Notes: generated from the sequence alone by a model not told the origin. A stretch of DNA of 9,994 nt from CAZLLV01 sp964560325 (GCA_964560325.1 CAZLLV010000409.1:1-9994), one strand, 5' to 3'; positions 1 through 6,187 are shown, counted from the first letter of the stretch. Made by a program: numbers and translations.

Positions 1-382
1 CGAAGAGCGCCGCCGTGCTCCACGGCATGCCGACGATCGCGTGGGCCGCCCAGGCGGAGGCGATGCCGGTGATCGCCACCCCGATGGTCAGCAGGTTGCG
101 CACCGCGCCGCCCACCTTGCGCAGATGGGTCGGGTCGAGCGACAGCCCGCCCTCGAACAGGATGATGGCGATGCCGAGGTGGATCATCACCTCGAGCCCC
201 TCGCCGAGCTCCGACGGGTGCACCAGCCCGGGCAGCGACGAGCCGATCAGCAGCCAGAACTGCGGCCCGGCCAGCATGCCGATCACGAGCAGCGGGAGGA
301 TCGCCGGCAGGTGCAGGCGCTCGGCGAGGATCTGGGCGGCGATGCCGAGGGCGATCGCCACCACGACGGTGGTGAGAATCAT
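1..382 (-). CDS. Cation:proton antiporter (CPA family), N-terminal part, cut by window edge
   Basis: This is the first 127 residues of an inner-membrane antiporter that would exchange Na+ or K+ for protons; the rest lies beyond the left edge. The visible part is almost wholly hydrophobic. It has a helix at about residues 2-20, a second at about 26-47, a third ending in the motif FEGGLSLD (76-83) and a fourth at about 95-116. The 'LFEGGL-LD' motif is characteristic of NhaP/CPA1-like exchangers, although CPA2 (KefB-like) members cannot be excluded from this fragment. The start is unusually certain: the ychF stop codon is in the same frame only four codons upstream, and ATG is the only start codon between them. 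The 12-bp gap to ychF implies co-transcription and probably translational coupling. The Shine-Dalgarno site is weak. Ion specificity cannot be read from this part. Confidence 0.85.
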   Translation of the reverse strand, partial: MILTTVVVAIALGIAAQILAERLHLPAILPLLVIGMLAGPQFWLLIGSSLPGLVHPSELGEGLEVMIHLGIAIILFEGGLSLDPTHLRKVGGAVRNLLTIGVAITGIASAWAAHAIVGMPWSTAALF

Positions 383-394
383 GTTCGGCCGAGC

Positions 395-1486
395 TTATAC
401 GTTGAAGCGGAAGTGGACGACGTCCCCCTCCCGAAGGACGTAGGTCCGCCCCTCGCTGCGGAGCCGGCCGGCCTCCCGGGCGCCCTGCTCGCCGCCGTGG
501 CGGACGAAGTCGTCGAAGGCGATCACCTCGGCGCGGATGAACCCGCGCTCGAAGTCGGAATGGATCTGCCCGGCGGCCTCGGGCGCCGCCGCGCCTTCGC
601 GCACCGTCCACGCCCGCACCTCCTTCGGGCCGGCGGTGAAGAAGGTGAGAAGACCGAGGAGCGAGTAGCCGGCGCGGATCACCCGGTGGAGGCCCGGCTC
701 GTCGAGCCCGAGATCGGCGAGCATCTCGGCGCGGTCGTCCTCGTCGAGCGTCGCGAGCTCCCCCTCGAGCGAGGCGCAGACCGCCACCACCTTCGCCCCC
801 TCGGCCTCGGCCCGGGCGCGCACCGCGTCGAGCGCCGGGTTGTTCTCGAAGCCGTCCTCGCCGACGTTCGCCACGTAGAGGACCGGCTTCGCCGTGAGCA
901 GGTGGAGGGGCTTCAGCCAGGGCCGCTGGCGGTCCTCGACCGAAAACGTGCGCGCCGGCTCGCCCGCCGCCAGGTGGGCGCCGAGCCGCTCCAGGAAGGC
1001 CACCTGGGCCAGCGCCTCCTTGTCGCCGGTCTTCGCCGGCTTTCGAGCCCGCTCGGTCGCCTTCTCCACCGTCTCGAGATCGGCCAGCATCAGCTCGGTG
1101 TCGATCGTCTCGATGTCCGCCTCGGGGTCGACCCGGCCGCCGACGTGGACCACGTTGTCGTCCCGGAAGCAACGGACCACGTGCGCCACCGCGTCGACCT
1201 CCCGGATGTGGCCCAGGAAGCGGTTGCCCAGCCCCTCCCCCTTCGACGCTCCGGCGACCAGCCCGGCGATGTCGACGAACTCGATCGCCGTCGGCACCAC
1301 CTTCTCGGGGCGGACGATCGCCGCCAGCTCGCCCAGCCGCCGGTCGGGAACCGCCACCACGCCGACGTTCGGCTCGATCGTGCAGAACGGGTAGTTGGCG
1401 GCGTCGACGCCGGCCGCGGTCAGGGCGTTGAAGAGGGTGGACTTGCCGACGTTCGGCAACCCGACGATGCCGCAGGTGAATCCCAT
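395..1486 (-). CDS. ychF: YchF, Obg-family ribosome-binding ATPase
   Basis: YchF is a universally conserved cytosolic P-loop NTPase of the Obg/HflX group that binds ribosomes, prefers ATP to GTP and affects translation and oxidative-stress responses. The protein is 363 residues, the same length as E. coli YchF. Visible motifs are the P-loop GLPNVGKST (residues 9-17), the G3 motif DIAG (72-75) and NVGE (207-210). The last replaces the GTP-specific NKxD motif and explains ATP preference in this family. A C-terminal TGS domain covers about 278-362 and includes the conserved stretches FTAGPKEVRAWT and SDFERGFIRAEVI, ending in the family-typical FRFNV. The reading frame extends 31 codons further upstream. 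I chose the ATG at 1486 because it gives the family N-terminus MGFTCGIVG and has a GGAGA Shine-Dalgarno site about 8 nt upstream. The antiporter follows after 12 bp. Confidence 0.98.
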   Translation of the reverse strand: MGFTCGIVGLPNVGKSTLFNALTAAGVDAANYPFCTIEPNVGVVAVPDRRLGELAAIVRPEKVVPTAIEFVDIAGLVAGASKGEGLGNRFLGHIREVDAVAHVVRCFRDDNVVHVGGRVDPEADIETIDTELMLADLETVEKATERARKPAKTGDKEALAQVAFLERLGAHLAAGEPARTFSVEDRQRPWLKPLHLLTAKPVLYVANVGEDGFENNPALDAVRARAEAEGAKVVAVCASLEGELATLDEDDRAEMLADLGLDEPGLHRVIRAGYSLLGLLTFFTAGPKEVRAWTVREGAAAPEAAGQIHSDFERGFIRAEVIAFDDFVRHGGEQGAREAGRLRSEGRTYVLREGDVVHFRFNV

Positions 1487-1520
1487 GGGGTGCGTCTCCG
1501 GAGGGTGTGCGGGAAGGACG

Positions 1521-1540
1521 GGCGGGAGAGCGCTCCCGCC
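1521..1540. other. Perfect 8-bp hairpin in the ychF / S1-protein intergenic region
   Basis: GGCGGGAG and CTCCCGCC flank a 4-nt loop (AGCG on the plus strand), a perfect 8-bp GC-rich stem. It lies 34 bp upstream of the ychF start and about 170 bp upstream of the S1-protein start. If the ychF promoter proposed here is right, the hairpin would form at the extreme 5' end of the ychF mRNA. No T-run follows on either strand, so it is not a standard intrinsic terminator. The stem is nearly identical to the one at 3420-3438. Its function is inferred only. Confidence 0.55.
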
Positions 1541-1550
1541 GGAACGCCGG

Positions 1551-1579
1551 AGTCTCGCAGGTCCCGCCCGGCGGTTCAA
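1551..1579 (-). promoter_or_regulatory. Candidate sigma-70-type promoter for ychF
   Basis: On the minus strand, TTGAAC (-35, bases 1579-1574) is separated by exactly 17 bp from GAGACT (-10, bases 1556-1551). The -35 matches four of six consensus bases and the -10 matches three of six. Predicted transcription would start near 1544, giving a leader of about 58 nt that begins with the hairpin at 1521-1540. This is pattern matching only. Confidence 0.3.
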
Positions 1580-1615
1580 GGGCGCCGGGACTTTCGATGG
1601 CGGGGGCGCCGTGCG

Positions 1616-1644
1616 TTTCGCGATCCTCGCTCGATGCGTTATCC
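1616..1644 (+). promoter_or_regulatory. Weak candidate promoter for the S1-domain protein gene
   Basis: TTATCC (1639-1644) lies 17 bp downstream of TTTCGC (1616-1621), about 66 bp before the start codon at 1711. The -10 element is plausible and the -35 is poor, with two of six consensus bases. It is the best-spaced candidate I see in the 223-bp divergent region 1487-1710, which otherwise holds only the ychF promoter candidate and the hairpin at 1521-1540. Confidence 0.25.
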
Positions 1645-1710
1645 TTGCCGCCCCGGTCCGCAGGATCCCACCTCATCCGACCCGATCCCCGTTTTCCCAC
1701 TGGAGCAGCG

Positions 1711-3414
1711 ATGTCCGAGACGCACGATGGCGATGCCTCGACGGTGACCCCCGAGATCGAGGAGGCGGCGCACGAGCCCGCTCCCGAGCCGGATACCGCC
1801 CCCGCCGAAGCCGAAGAGCCCACGGCCGCGCCGGCCGAGGCGTCGGATGCCGGCACCGCCGACCCGGAGGTGGCTGCGGAGCCGGGGACGGCGCCCGCCG
1901 ATCCCGAACCGGAGCCCGTGGCGGCCGTGGAGACGGAGGAGGCGGCTCCGGCCGAGGCCGAGACACCGGCTCCAGCCGAGGAGCCGGCGGCGGCGAGCGA
2001 CGAGAGCGTCGCGGCGGCCGAGGAGCCGACGCCGGAGAAGGAGGCCCCGACCGACGACGCCGCGGCCGAGATCGAGGAGCCGGCGGAGGCGCCGGCCGAG
2101 GCGCTCGAGACCGCCCGTGAGGCGGTGACGGCGACCGAGGAGGGGACGGCTGCGGCCGAGACCTCCGGCCCGGCGCCGACTGCGGAGGGCGAAAAGGCCG
2201 AAGCCGAGAGCGCCGGAGCGGCCGGTACCGGCGCGGAGGAGCCGATGCCGACCGACGAGGTGTCGCTCCGGCTCCTCGACGCGCTCGAGAAGGGCACGCC
2301 GATCCAGGGCAAGGTGTTCGGCTGGAACCAGGGCGGCTACCACGTGCTGATCGACGGTCTGCTCGCCTTCTGCCCGCGCTCCGGCATCGACGCGGGCACG
2401 CCGAAGTCGCCCAAGAAGTACATCGAGAAGACCTACCGCTTCCACGTCGTCGAGCACCGCCGGCAGGGCAACCGCTTCGTCCTCTCCCGCACCAAGCTGG
2501 TCGAGGAGGAGCTCGCCAAGCAGGCGGCGAAGACGCGCGAGAAGCTCGTGGTCGGCGCCGAGCTCGAAGGCAAGGTGAGCAACCTCACCAACTTCGGCGC
2601 CTTCGTCGACCTGGGCGGTGGCGTCGAGGGGATGGTCCACGTCTCCGAGCTGGCGCACAAGAACGTCAACCACCCGAAGGACGTGCTCGAGAAGGGGAAG
2701 CACGTCAAGGTGAAGGTCCTCAAGATCGAGGAGGACGGCAAGCGGATCTCCCTCTCGACCAAGGCGCTCCAGCCCGACCCGTGGCGCGACTTCGCCGACA
2801 GCCACGCGCGGGGCGCGGAGTTCACCGGCAAGATCACCGGCAAGACCGACTTCGGCGTCTTCGTCGAGGTCGCCGAGGGCCTGGAGGGCCTGGTCCACGT
2901 CTCGGCCCTGCCCCCCGGCACCAGCCTCGAGGACGAATCGCTCGAGCCGGGCAAGGAGCTCGCCGGCTGGGTCAAAGAGGTCGACACGAAGCGGCGCCGG
3001 ATCTCGCTCTCGCTGCGCCCGGTGCCGACCTCCGATCCGTGGAAGGGCGTCGAGCAGCGTTACCCGGAGGGCGACTCGGTCACCGGCACGGTCGAGGAGA
3101 TCGCCCCGTTCGGCATCTTCATCAACCTCGAGCCCGGCCTGACCGGCCTCCTGCCGAACTCGGAGACCAACCTGCCGCGCGGCACCAACATGGCGCGCGT
3201 CTACACGCCGGGCAGCGAGGTCAAGGTGCAGGTGGCGAAGATCGAGGCGAAGCGCAAGCGCCTGACGCTCGTGCCGGAGGGCTCGAAGGTCGAGGGATCG
3301 CGAAGCGACTTCAAGGAGTTCAAGCAGCGGGCGCAGGAGAACCTCGGCTCCGGGATGCCGACCCTCGCCGCGGCCTTCGCGAAGCTCCAGGGCGAGGACG
3401 CGGACGAAGGTTAG
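1711..3414 (+). CDS. Four-domain S1 RNA-binding protein with acidic low-complexity N-terminus
   Basis: A 567-residue protein predicted to bind RNA in the cytosol, related to ribosomal protein S1. Residues 1-178 are low complexity and dominated by Ala, Glu, Pro and Thr. They contain no Phe, Trp, Tyr, Cys, Asn or Gln, and only two Lys and one Arg. Four S1 (OB-fold) domains follow at about 194-263, 279-352, 366-436 and 451-522. Domain 2 is the most canonical (NLTNFGAFVDLGGGVEGMVH, then ISLSTK); domain 1 is the most diverged. Residues 523-567 form a short polar tail. Domains 2 and 3 are each followed by a P/SDPW motif at the next linker. The start at 1711 has a TGGAG Shine-Dalgarno site 5-6 nt upstream; the frame is open further up, but without family similarity. 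E. coli S1 has six domains, so this could be a shorter lineage-specific S1 or an accessory S1-domain regulator. Whether it is the organism's main rpsA product cannot be decided from this window. Confidence 0.9.
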   Translation: MSETHDGDASTVTPEIEEAAHEPAPEPDTAPAEAEEPTAAPAEASDAGTADPEVAAEPGTAPADPEPEPVAAVETEEAAPAEAETPAPAEEPAAASDESVAAAEEPTPEKEAPTDDAAAEIEEPAEAPAEALETAREAVTATEEGTAAAETSGPAPTAEGEKAEAESAGAAGTGAEEPMPTDEVSLRLLDALEKGTPIQGKVFGWNQGGYHVLIDGLLAFCPRSGIDAGTPKSPKKYIEKTYRFHVVEHRRQGNRFVLSRTKLVEEELAKQAAKTREKLVVGAELEGKVSNLTNFGAFVDLGGGVEGMVHVSELAHKNVNHPKDVLEKGKHVKVKVLKIEEDGKRISLSTKALQPDPWRDFADSHARGAEFTGKITGKTDFGVFVEVAEGLEGLVHVSALPPGTSLEDESLEPGKELAGWVKEVDTKRRRISLSLRPVPTSDPWKGVEQRYPEGDSVTGTVEEIAPFGIFINLEPGLTGLLPNSETNLPRGTNMARVYTPGSEVKVQVAKIEAKRKRLTLVPEGSKVEGSRSDFKEFKQRAQENLGSGMPTLAAAFAKLQGEDADEG

Positions 3415-3419
3415 CGTCC

Positions 3420-3438
3420 GGCGGGATGCGATCCCGCC
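3420..3438 (+). terminator. Hairpin just after the S1-protein stop codon, possible terminator
   Basis: GGCGGGAT and ATCCCGCC enclose a 3-nt loop (GCG), a perfect 8-bp stem starting 5 bases after the stop codon. No U-run follows, so it may be a non-canonical terminator or a 3'-end stabiliser. A second, weaker stem lies at 3458-3466 / 3478-3486, with wobble pairs and an 11-nt loop, also without a clear T-run. The 147-bp gap 3415-3561 is otherwise low in recognisable signals and becomes AT-richer towards the next gene. Confidence 0.45.
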
Positions 3439-3561
3439 CTATGCATCGCCTCACCGCGAGGGGTCCAGCCGACCCGCGGACCTCTTCCCTCCCAGAGTGA
3501 AGCTTGTCTGTCCGACACGGAGAGTAATGGATGCTCTCTGAACTACATGTACTGGATAGAT

Positions 3562-4767
3562 ATGAGATTTCTTCCATGCTGGATCTCGACTCTTGCCCTC
3601 ATCGCGGCACTCGGTTCGTCGAGTCCGACCTTCGCTCAGCTCGCCTGTGACATCGAGCAGGTCACGGACGCACCTTCCGGGGATTCCTTCGCGATCGATA
3701 TCGAAGGGCGGACGATCGCCTTCTACTCGAGCGCCGACCTCACCGGCGACAATCCCGAGGGCAACTTCGAGATCTTCCTCGACGACGGCTCGACCACTCA
3801 GATCACGAACGCCGTGACCGGTGATTCGCGTTTTCCGAGTCTCGATCAGGGCTCGATCGCGTTTCACTCGACGGCGGATCTCACGGGTGACAACCCGGCC
3901 GGTCGTCAGGAGATCTTCCTCTTCGATGGTACCTCGCTCACCCAGGTCACCGAGACGCCCTCGGGCCGCTCCGAGTTTGCCAGCCTCCAGGGCGGCTTCG
4001 TGGCGTTCCATTCGTCGGGTGACCTGACCGGGGGAAATCCGGAAGGGGGGTTTGAGATCTTCCTGTTCGACGGCGGCACGATCTCCCAGATCACCGATGC
4101 CGCCTCCGGTTGGTCCTGGTTCCCCAGCCTGGACACCGGCTCTATAGCCTTTGTTTCCTTCGCGGACTTGACCGGAGGCAACCCGGACGGGAACCAGGAG
4201 ATCTTCCTCTTCGACGGTGTCTCCATCGAACAGGTCACCGACTCGACGAGCGGAGACTCCCTCCCGCCGTTCCTCGAGGGAGGGAGCGTCGCATTTTCGT
4301 CTCGGTCGAATCTCACCGGGAGCAACCCGGGCGCCAACTACGAGGTCTTCCTCTTCGACGGCTCGACGATCACGCAAATCACCGAGTCGGTCTCGGGACG
4401 ATCGCTCCTGTCCGGCCGGAGTGGCGGATCCCTGGCTTTTTGGTCCGAAGCCGATCTGACGGGGGAAAACCCCGACGGGAACTTCGAGGTCTTTCTGTTC
4501 GACGGCGCCGGTCTCCACCAGGTCACCGACAGCCAGGTCGGCGACTCTCTTGGGCCGGTCCTCGATGGCGGCACAATCGCCTTCTCGTCGACCGCCGACC
4601 TGACCGGCGGCAATCCGGAAGGCAACAGTGAGGTCTTCGTCGCCACCTGCGTGACCGTCAGCTCGCCGCTCGAGGTCCCGACCGCAAGCACCTTCGGCCT
4701 GGCGGCGCTCTGCGTCCTGTTGGCGGCTGCGGCCTGTCTCAGTCTCGGCCGCGTCCTGGGTGGGTGA
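3562..4767 (+). CDS. Secreted seven-repeat beta-propeller-like protein with IPTL-CTERM-like tail
   Basis: A 401-residue protein of unknown specific function, predicted to be exported. Residues 1-25 form a signal peptide (MRFLPC, a hydrophobic core, then likely cleavage after PTFA). Seven repeats of 47-48 residues begin at residues 33, 80, 128, 176, 224, 272 and 320. The consensus is roughly QITD-SG-S, then GSIAF-S-ADLTG-NP-GN-EIFLFDG. This resembles TolB/PD40-type propeller blades, and seven copies suit a closed seven-bladed ring. Cys29 and Cys363 bracket the repeats. The C-terminus reads VPTASTFGLAAL (372-383), then a hydrophobic stretch, then a single Arg and Gly residues. This resembles the IPTL-CTERM sorting tail, but lacks its usual Trp and Arg cluster. 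ATG 3562 is preferred to ATG 3547 because it has a GGA site 5 nt upstream and gives a cleaner signal peptide. The gene is less GC-rich than its neighbours and uses rare codons such as ATA (Ile195). No neighbour suggests a partner. Confidence 0.85.
   Translation: MRFLPCWISTLALIAALGSSSPTFAQLACDIEQVTDAPSGDSFAIDIEGRTIAFYSSADLTGDNPEGNFEIFLDDGSTTQITNAVTGDSRFPSLDQGSIAFHSTADLTGDNPAGRQEIFLFDGTSLTQVTETPSGRSEFASLQGGFVAFHSSGDLTGGNPEGGFEIFLFDGGTISQITDAASGWSWFPSLDTGSIAFVSFADLTGGNPDGNQEIFLFDGVSIEQVTDSTSGDSLPPFLEGGSVAFSSRSNLTGSNPGANYEVFLFDGSTITQITESVSGRSLLSGRSGGSLAFWSEADLTGENPDGNFEVFLFDGAGLHQVTDSQVGDSLGPVLDGGTIAFSSTADLTGGNPEGNSEVFVATCVTVSSPLEVPTASTFGLAALCVLLAAAACLSLGRVLGG
3658..4650 (+). repeat. Seven in-frame tandem repeats of 141-144 bp
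   Basis: The repeat units begin at 3658, 3799, 3943, 4087, 4231, 4375 and 4519. The first unit is 141 bp, the next five are 144 bp, and the last ends near Cys363 at 4650. They encode the propeller blades of the gene at 3562-4767. The best-conserved block encodes DLTG-NP-GN-E-[IV]FLFDG. At the DNA level the units have diverged considerably, so they look like old duplications and not recent copies. The loop with Asp/Asn, Gly and Glu could bind a metal, but that is inference. Confidence 0.85.
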
Positions 4768-4826
4768 CGGCGCCGATCGAGGCCGGTCGAGGTGCTCATC
4801 GGTCGTGGCGCAGGGGAGGCACCGGG

Positions 4827-5357
4827 CTATCGACGCTCCCACTCTTCGAAGGCGTAGGCGTACGGGTTCTTCTCGTCCGCCGCGTGCTCCTCGCGCGAGA
4901 CGAGGCGCCAGCGGCTCCAGTCCGGCTCCGGGAAGCGCGTGTCCCCCTCCGGCGCCGCGGCCACTCGGGTGAGGAGCATCCGCCCGGCGTCCGCGTCGTC
5001 GAGCGCCCGGCGGTAGACGCCGGCGCCGCCGCAGACGAAGAGCTCGCCGACCCCGAGCTTCTCCGCCAGCTCCAGCCCTTCCTCGTAGCTGCGCACCACG
5101 TGGAGCTGCCCGGCTCCCTCCTTCGCCTCCTCGGGCACCTCGAAGCCCCCGCTCCCCAGCTCGCTCCGGGTCAGCACGATCGTCGTCCGCCCCGGCAGCA
5201 CGCCGGTCGAGGCGTAGGTCCGGCGGCCCATCAGCATCGCGTGGCCCAGGGTGCTGCGCTGGAAGTGCGCGAGGTCGGCGGGCAGGCGCCACGGCAGGTC
5301 GCCGTCCTTGCCGATGACGCCGTTCTCCGCCACGGCGGCGATCAGGGTGATTCGCAT
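4827..5357 (-). CDS. folA: Dihydrofolate reductase
   Basis: FolA reduces dihydrofolate to tetrahydrofolate with NADPH in the cytosol, recycling the cofactor oxidised by thymidylate synthase. The 176-residue protein is in the usual size range. Family features run in order. The N-terminal strand and Met20-type loop read LIAAVAENGVIGKDGDLPW (5-23). The LPADL segment carries the substrate-binding acidic residue Asp28. MGRRTY (43-48) is in the NADPH-binding region. PGRTTIVLTR (55-64) carries Arg57, which binds the substrate glutamate. CGGAGVY (109-115) is the Gly-Gly turn. The ATG start follows thyA by 17 bp and has a strong GGAGG site 5 nt upstream, so the two form an operon. Between its stop and the convergent propeller gene lie 59 bp (4768-4826), where I see no convincing terminator. 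Confidence 0.97.
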   Translation of the reverse strand: MRITLIAAVAENGVIGKDGDLPWRLPADLAHFQRSTLGHAMLMGRRTYASTGVLPGRTTIVLTRSELGSGGFEVPEEAKEGAGQLHVVRSYEEGLELAEKLGVGELFVCGGAGVYRRALDDADAGRMLLTRVAAAPEGDTRFPEPDWSRWRLVSREEHAADEKNPYAYAFEEWERR

Positions 5358-5374
5358 CGGGGCCTCCGCTTCGC

Positions 5375-6187
5375 TCAGACCGCGATCGGCGCCTTGATGT
5401 GCGGGTGGGGGTCGTAGCCTTCGAGCGTGAAGCTCTCGTAGCGGAAATCCTCGAGCTCGCGGACCTCCGGGTCGAGCACCATGCGGGGGAGCGGCCGGGG
5501 CTCGCGCTCGATCTGCGTCCGCGCCTGCTCGAGGTGGTTGCGGTAGAGGTGCGCGTCGCCGAAGGTGTGGACGAAGTCGCCCGGGTCGTGGTCGGTCACC
5601 TGCGCCACCATCCGGGTGAGGAGCGCGTAGGAGGCGATGTTGAACGGCACGCCGATGAAGACGTCGGCGCTGCGCTGGTAGAGCTGGCACGACAGGCGCC
5701 GGCGCGTCGACCCGCTCGGCGGCGCGCTCCAGAACTGGAACAGGGTGTGGCAGGGCGGCAGCGCCATCTCCTCGACCTCGCCGACGTTCCAGGCCGAGAC
5801 CAGGATGCGGCGCGAGTCGGGATCGGTGCGAAGCTGCTCGACCACACGCGCGATCTGGTCGTGGGTCCGGCCGGCGGCGCCGCGCCAGGAGCGCCACTGC
5901 GCGCCGGAGACCCGCCCCCGCGCCCCCGCTTCGTCGGCCCACGGGTCCCAGATCGTCACCCCGTGCTCCTGGAGCTCGCGCACGTTCGTGCTCCCCGCGA
6001 GGAACCAGAGGAGCTCGTGGACGATCGAGCGCAGGTGGAGCTTCTTGGTGGTGAGCACCGGGAAGCCGTCGGCGAGGTCGAACCGCATCTGGTGCCCGAA
6101 GACCGACAGCGTGCCGGTGCCGGTGCGGTCGGTCTTCTCCACCCCTTCGGCGAGGATCCGGCGAACGAGATCGAGGTACGGGCGCAT
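5375..6187 (-). CDS. thyA: Thymidylate synthase, with Ser in place of active-site Tyr94
   Basis: ThyA makes dTMP from dUMP using methylene-tetrahydrofolate as methyl donor and reductant. The 270-residue protein aligns without gaps to E. coli ThyA (264 aa) from residue 1 to about 152, so numbering matches directly. Conserved active-site residues are present: Glu58, Trp80, Arg126-Arg127, the nucleophile Cys146 in PPCHTLFQF, and, after a six-residue insertion, Arg172, Asp175, Asn183, His213 and Tyr215. The insertion lies in residues 153-164 (WSAPPSGSTRRR), where E. coli has a short turn. The motif normally reading LGPVYGxQWR is here RGRVSGAQWR. Leu90, Pro92 and Tyr94 are therefore changed, with TCC (Ser) at the Tyr94 position. 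The frame is intact on both sides, which argues against a frameshift. The start has a weak GGTGA site. folA follows after 17 bp. Family identity is certain; full catalytic activity is not. Confidence 0.97.
   Translation of the reverse strand: MRPYLDLVRRILAEGVEKTDRTGTGTLSVFGHQMRFDLADGFPVLTTKKLHLRSIVHELLWFLAGSTNVRELQEHGVTIWDPWADEAGARGRVSGAQWRSWRGAAGRTHDQIARVVEQLRTDPDSRRILVSAWNVGEVEEMALPPCHTLFQFWSAPPSGSTRRRLSCQLYQRSADVFIGVPFNIASYALLTRMVAQVTDHDPGDFVHTFGDAHLYRNHLEQARTQIEREPRPLPRMVLDPEVRELEDFRYESFTLEGYDPHPHIKAPIAV

Noticed and set aside
1487..1579. 31-residue N-terminal extension of YchF
   Set aside because: The extension is Arg/Pro-rich and absent from the family. The ATG at 1486 gives exactly 363 residues and has a good ribosome site.
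41..1747. 568-codon plus-strand open frame opposite ychF
   Set aside because: It is fully antisense to a certain ychF gene, is rich in Arg, His and Asp, and crosses into the S1-gene start in another frame. It is a shadow of GC-rich coding DNA.
1639..2898. 419-codon minus-strand open frame opposite the S1-domain gene, rich in Leu, Gly and Arg
   Set aside because: It reflects the complementary strand of the Glu/Ala/Pro codons in the low-complexity region. It has no Shine-Dalgarno site and no recognisable domain.
3547..3561. Upstream ATG at 3547 as the propeller gene start
   Set aside because: It has no ribosome site, and it places extra residues (MYWID) before an otherwise normal signal peptide. 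ATG 3562 fits better, although the earlier start is not excluded.
4768..4826. Bidirectional terminator between the propeller gene and folA
   Set aside because: Only a short, loose GGTGC/GCACC pairing with a long loop is visible, and there is no T-run.
3451..5292. Long open frame on the minus strand (613 codons) opposite the propeller gene, with its own internal repeats
   Set aside because: The repetition is a mirror of the sense repeats, whose unit is a multiple of three. The frame then runs out of phase through folA. It has no family similarity or sensible start, and the Arg/Glu/Gly-rich composition is typical of antisense GC-rich DNA.
5900..5930. A frameshift or sequencing error as the cause of the odd ThyA 89-94 segment
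   Set aside because: The frame is continuous and correct on both sides, with no length change relative to E. coli ThyA. A point error at the Ser codon remains possible, but a frameshift does not fit.
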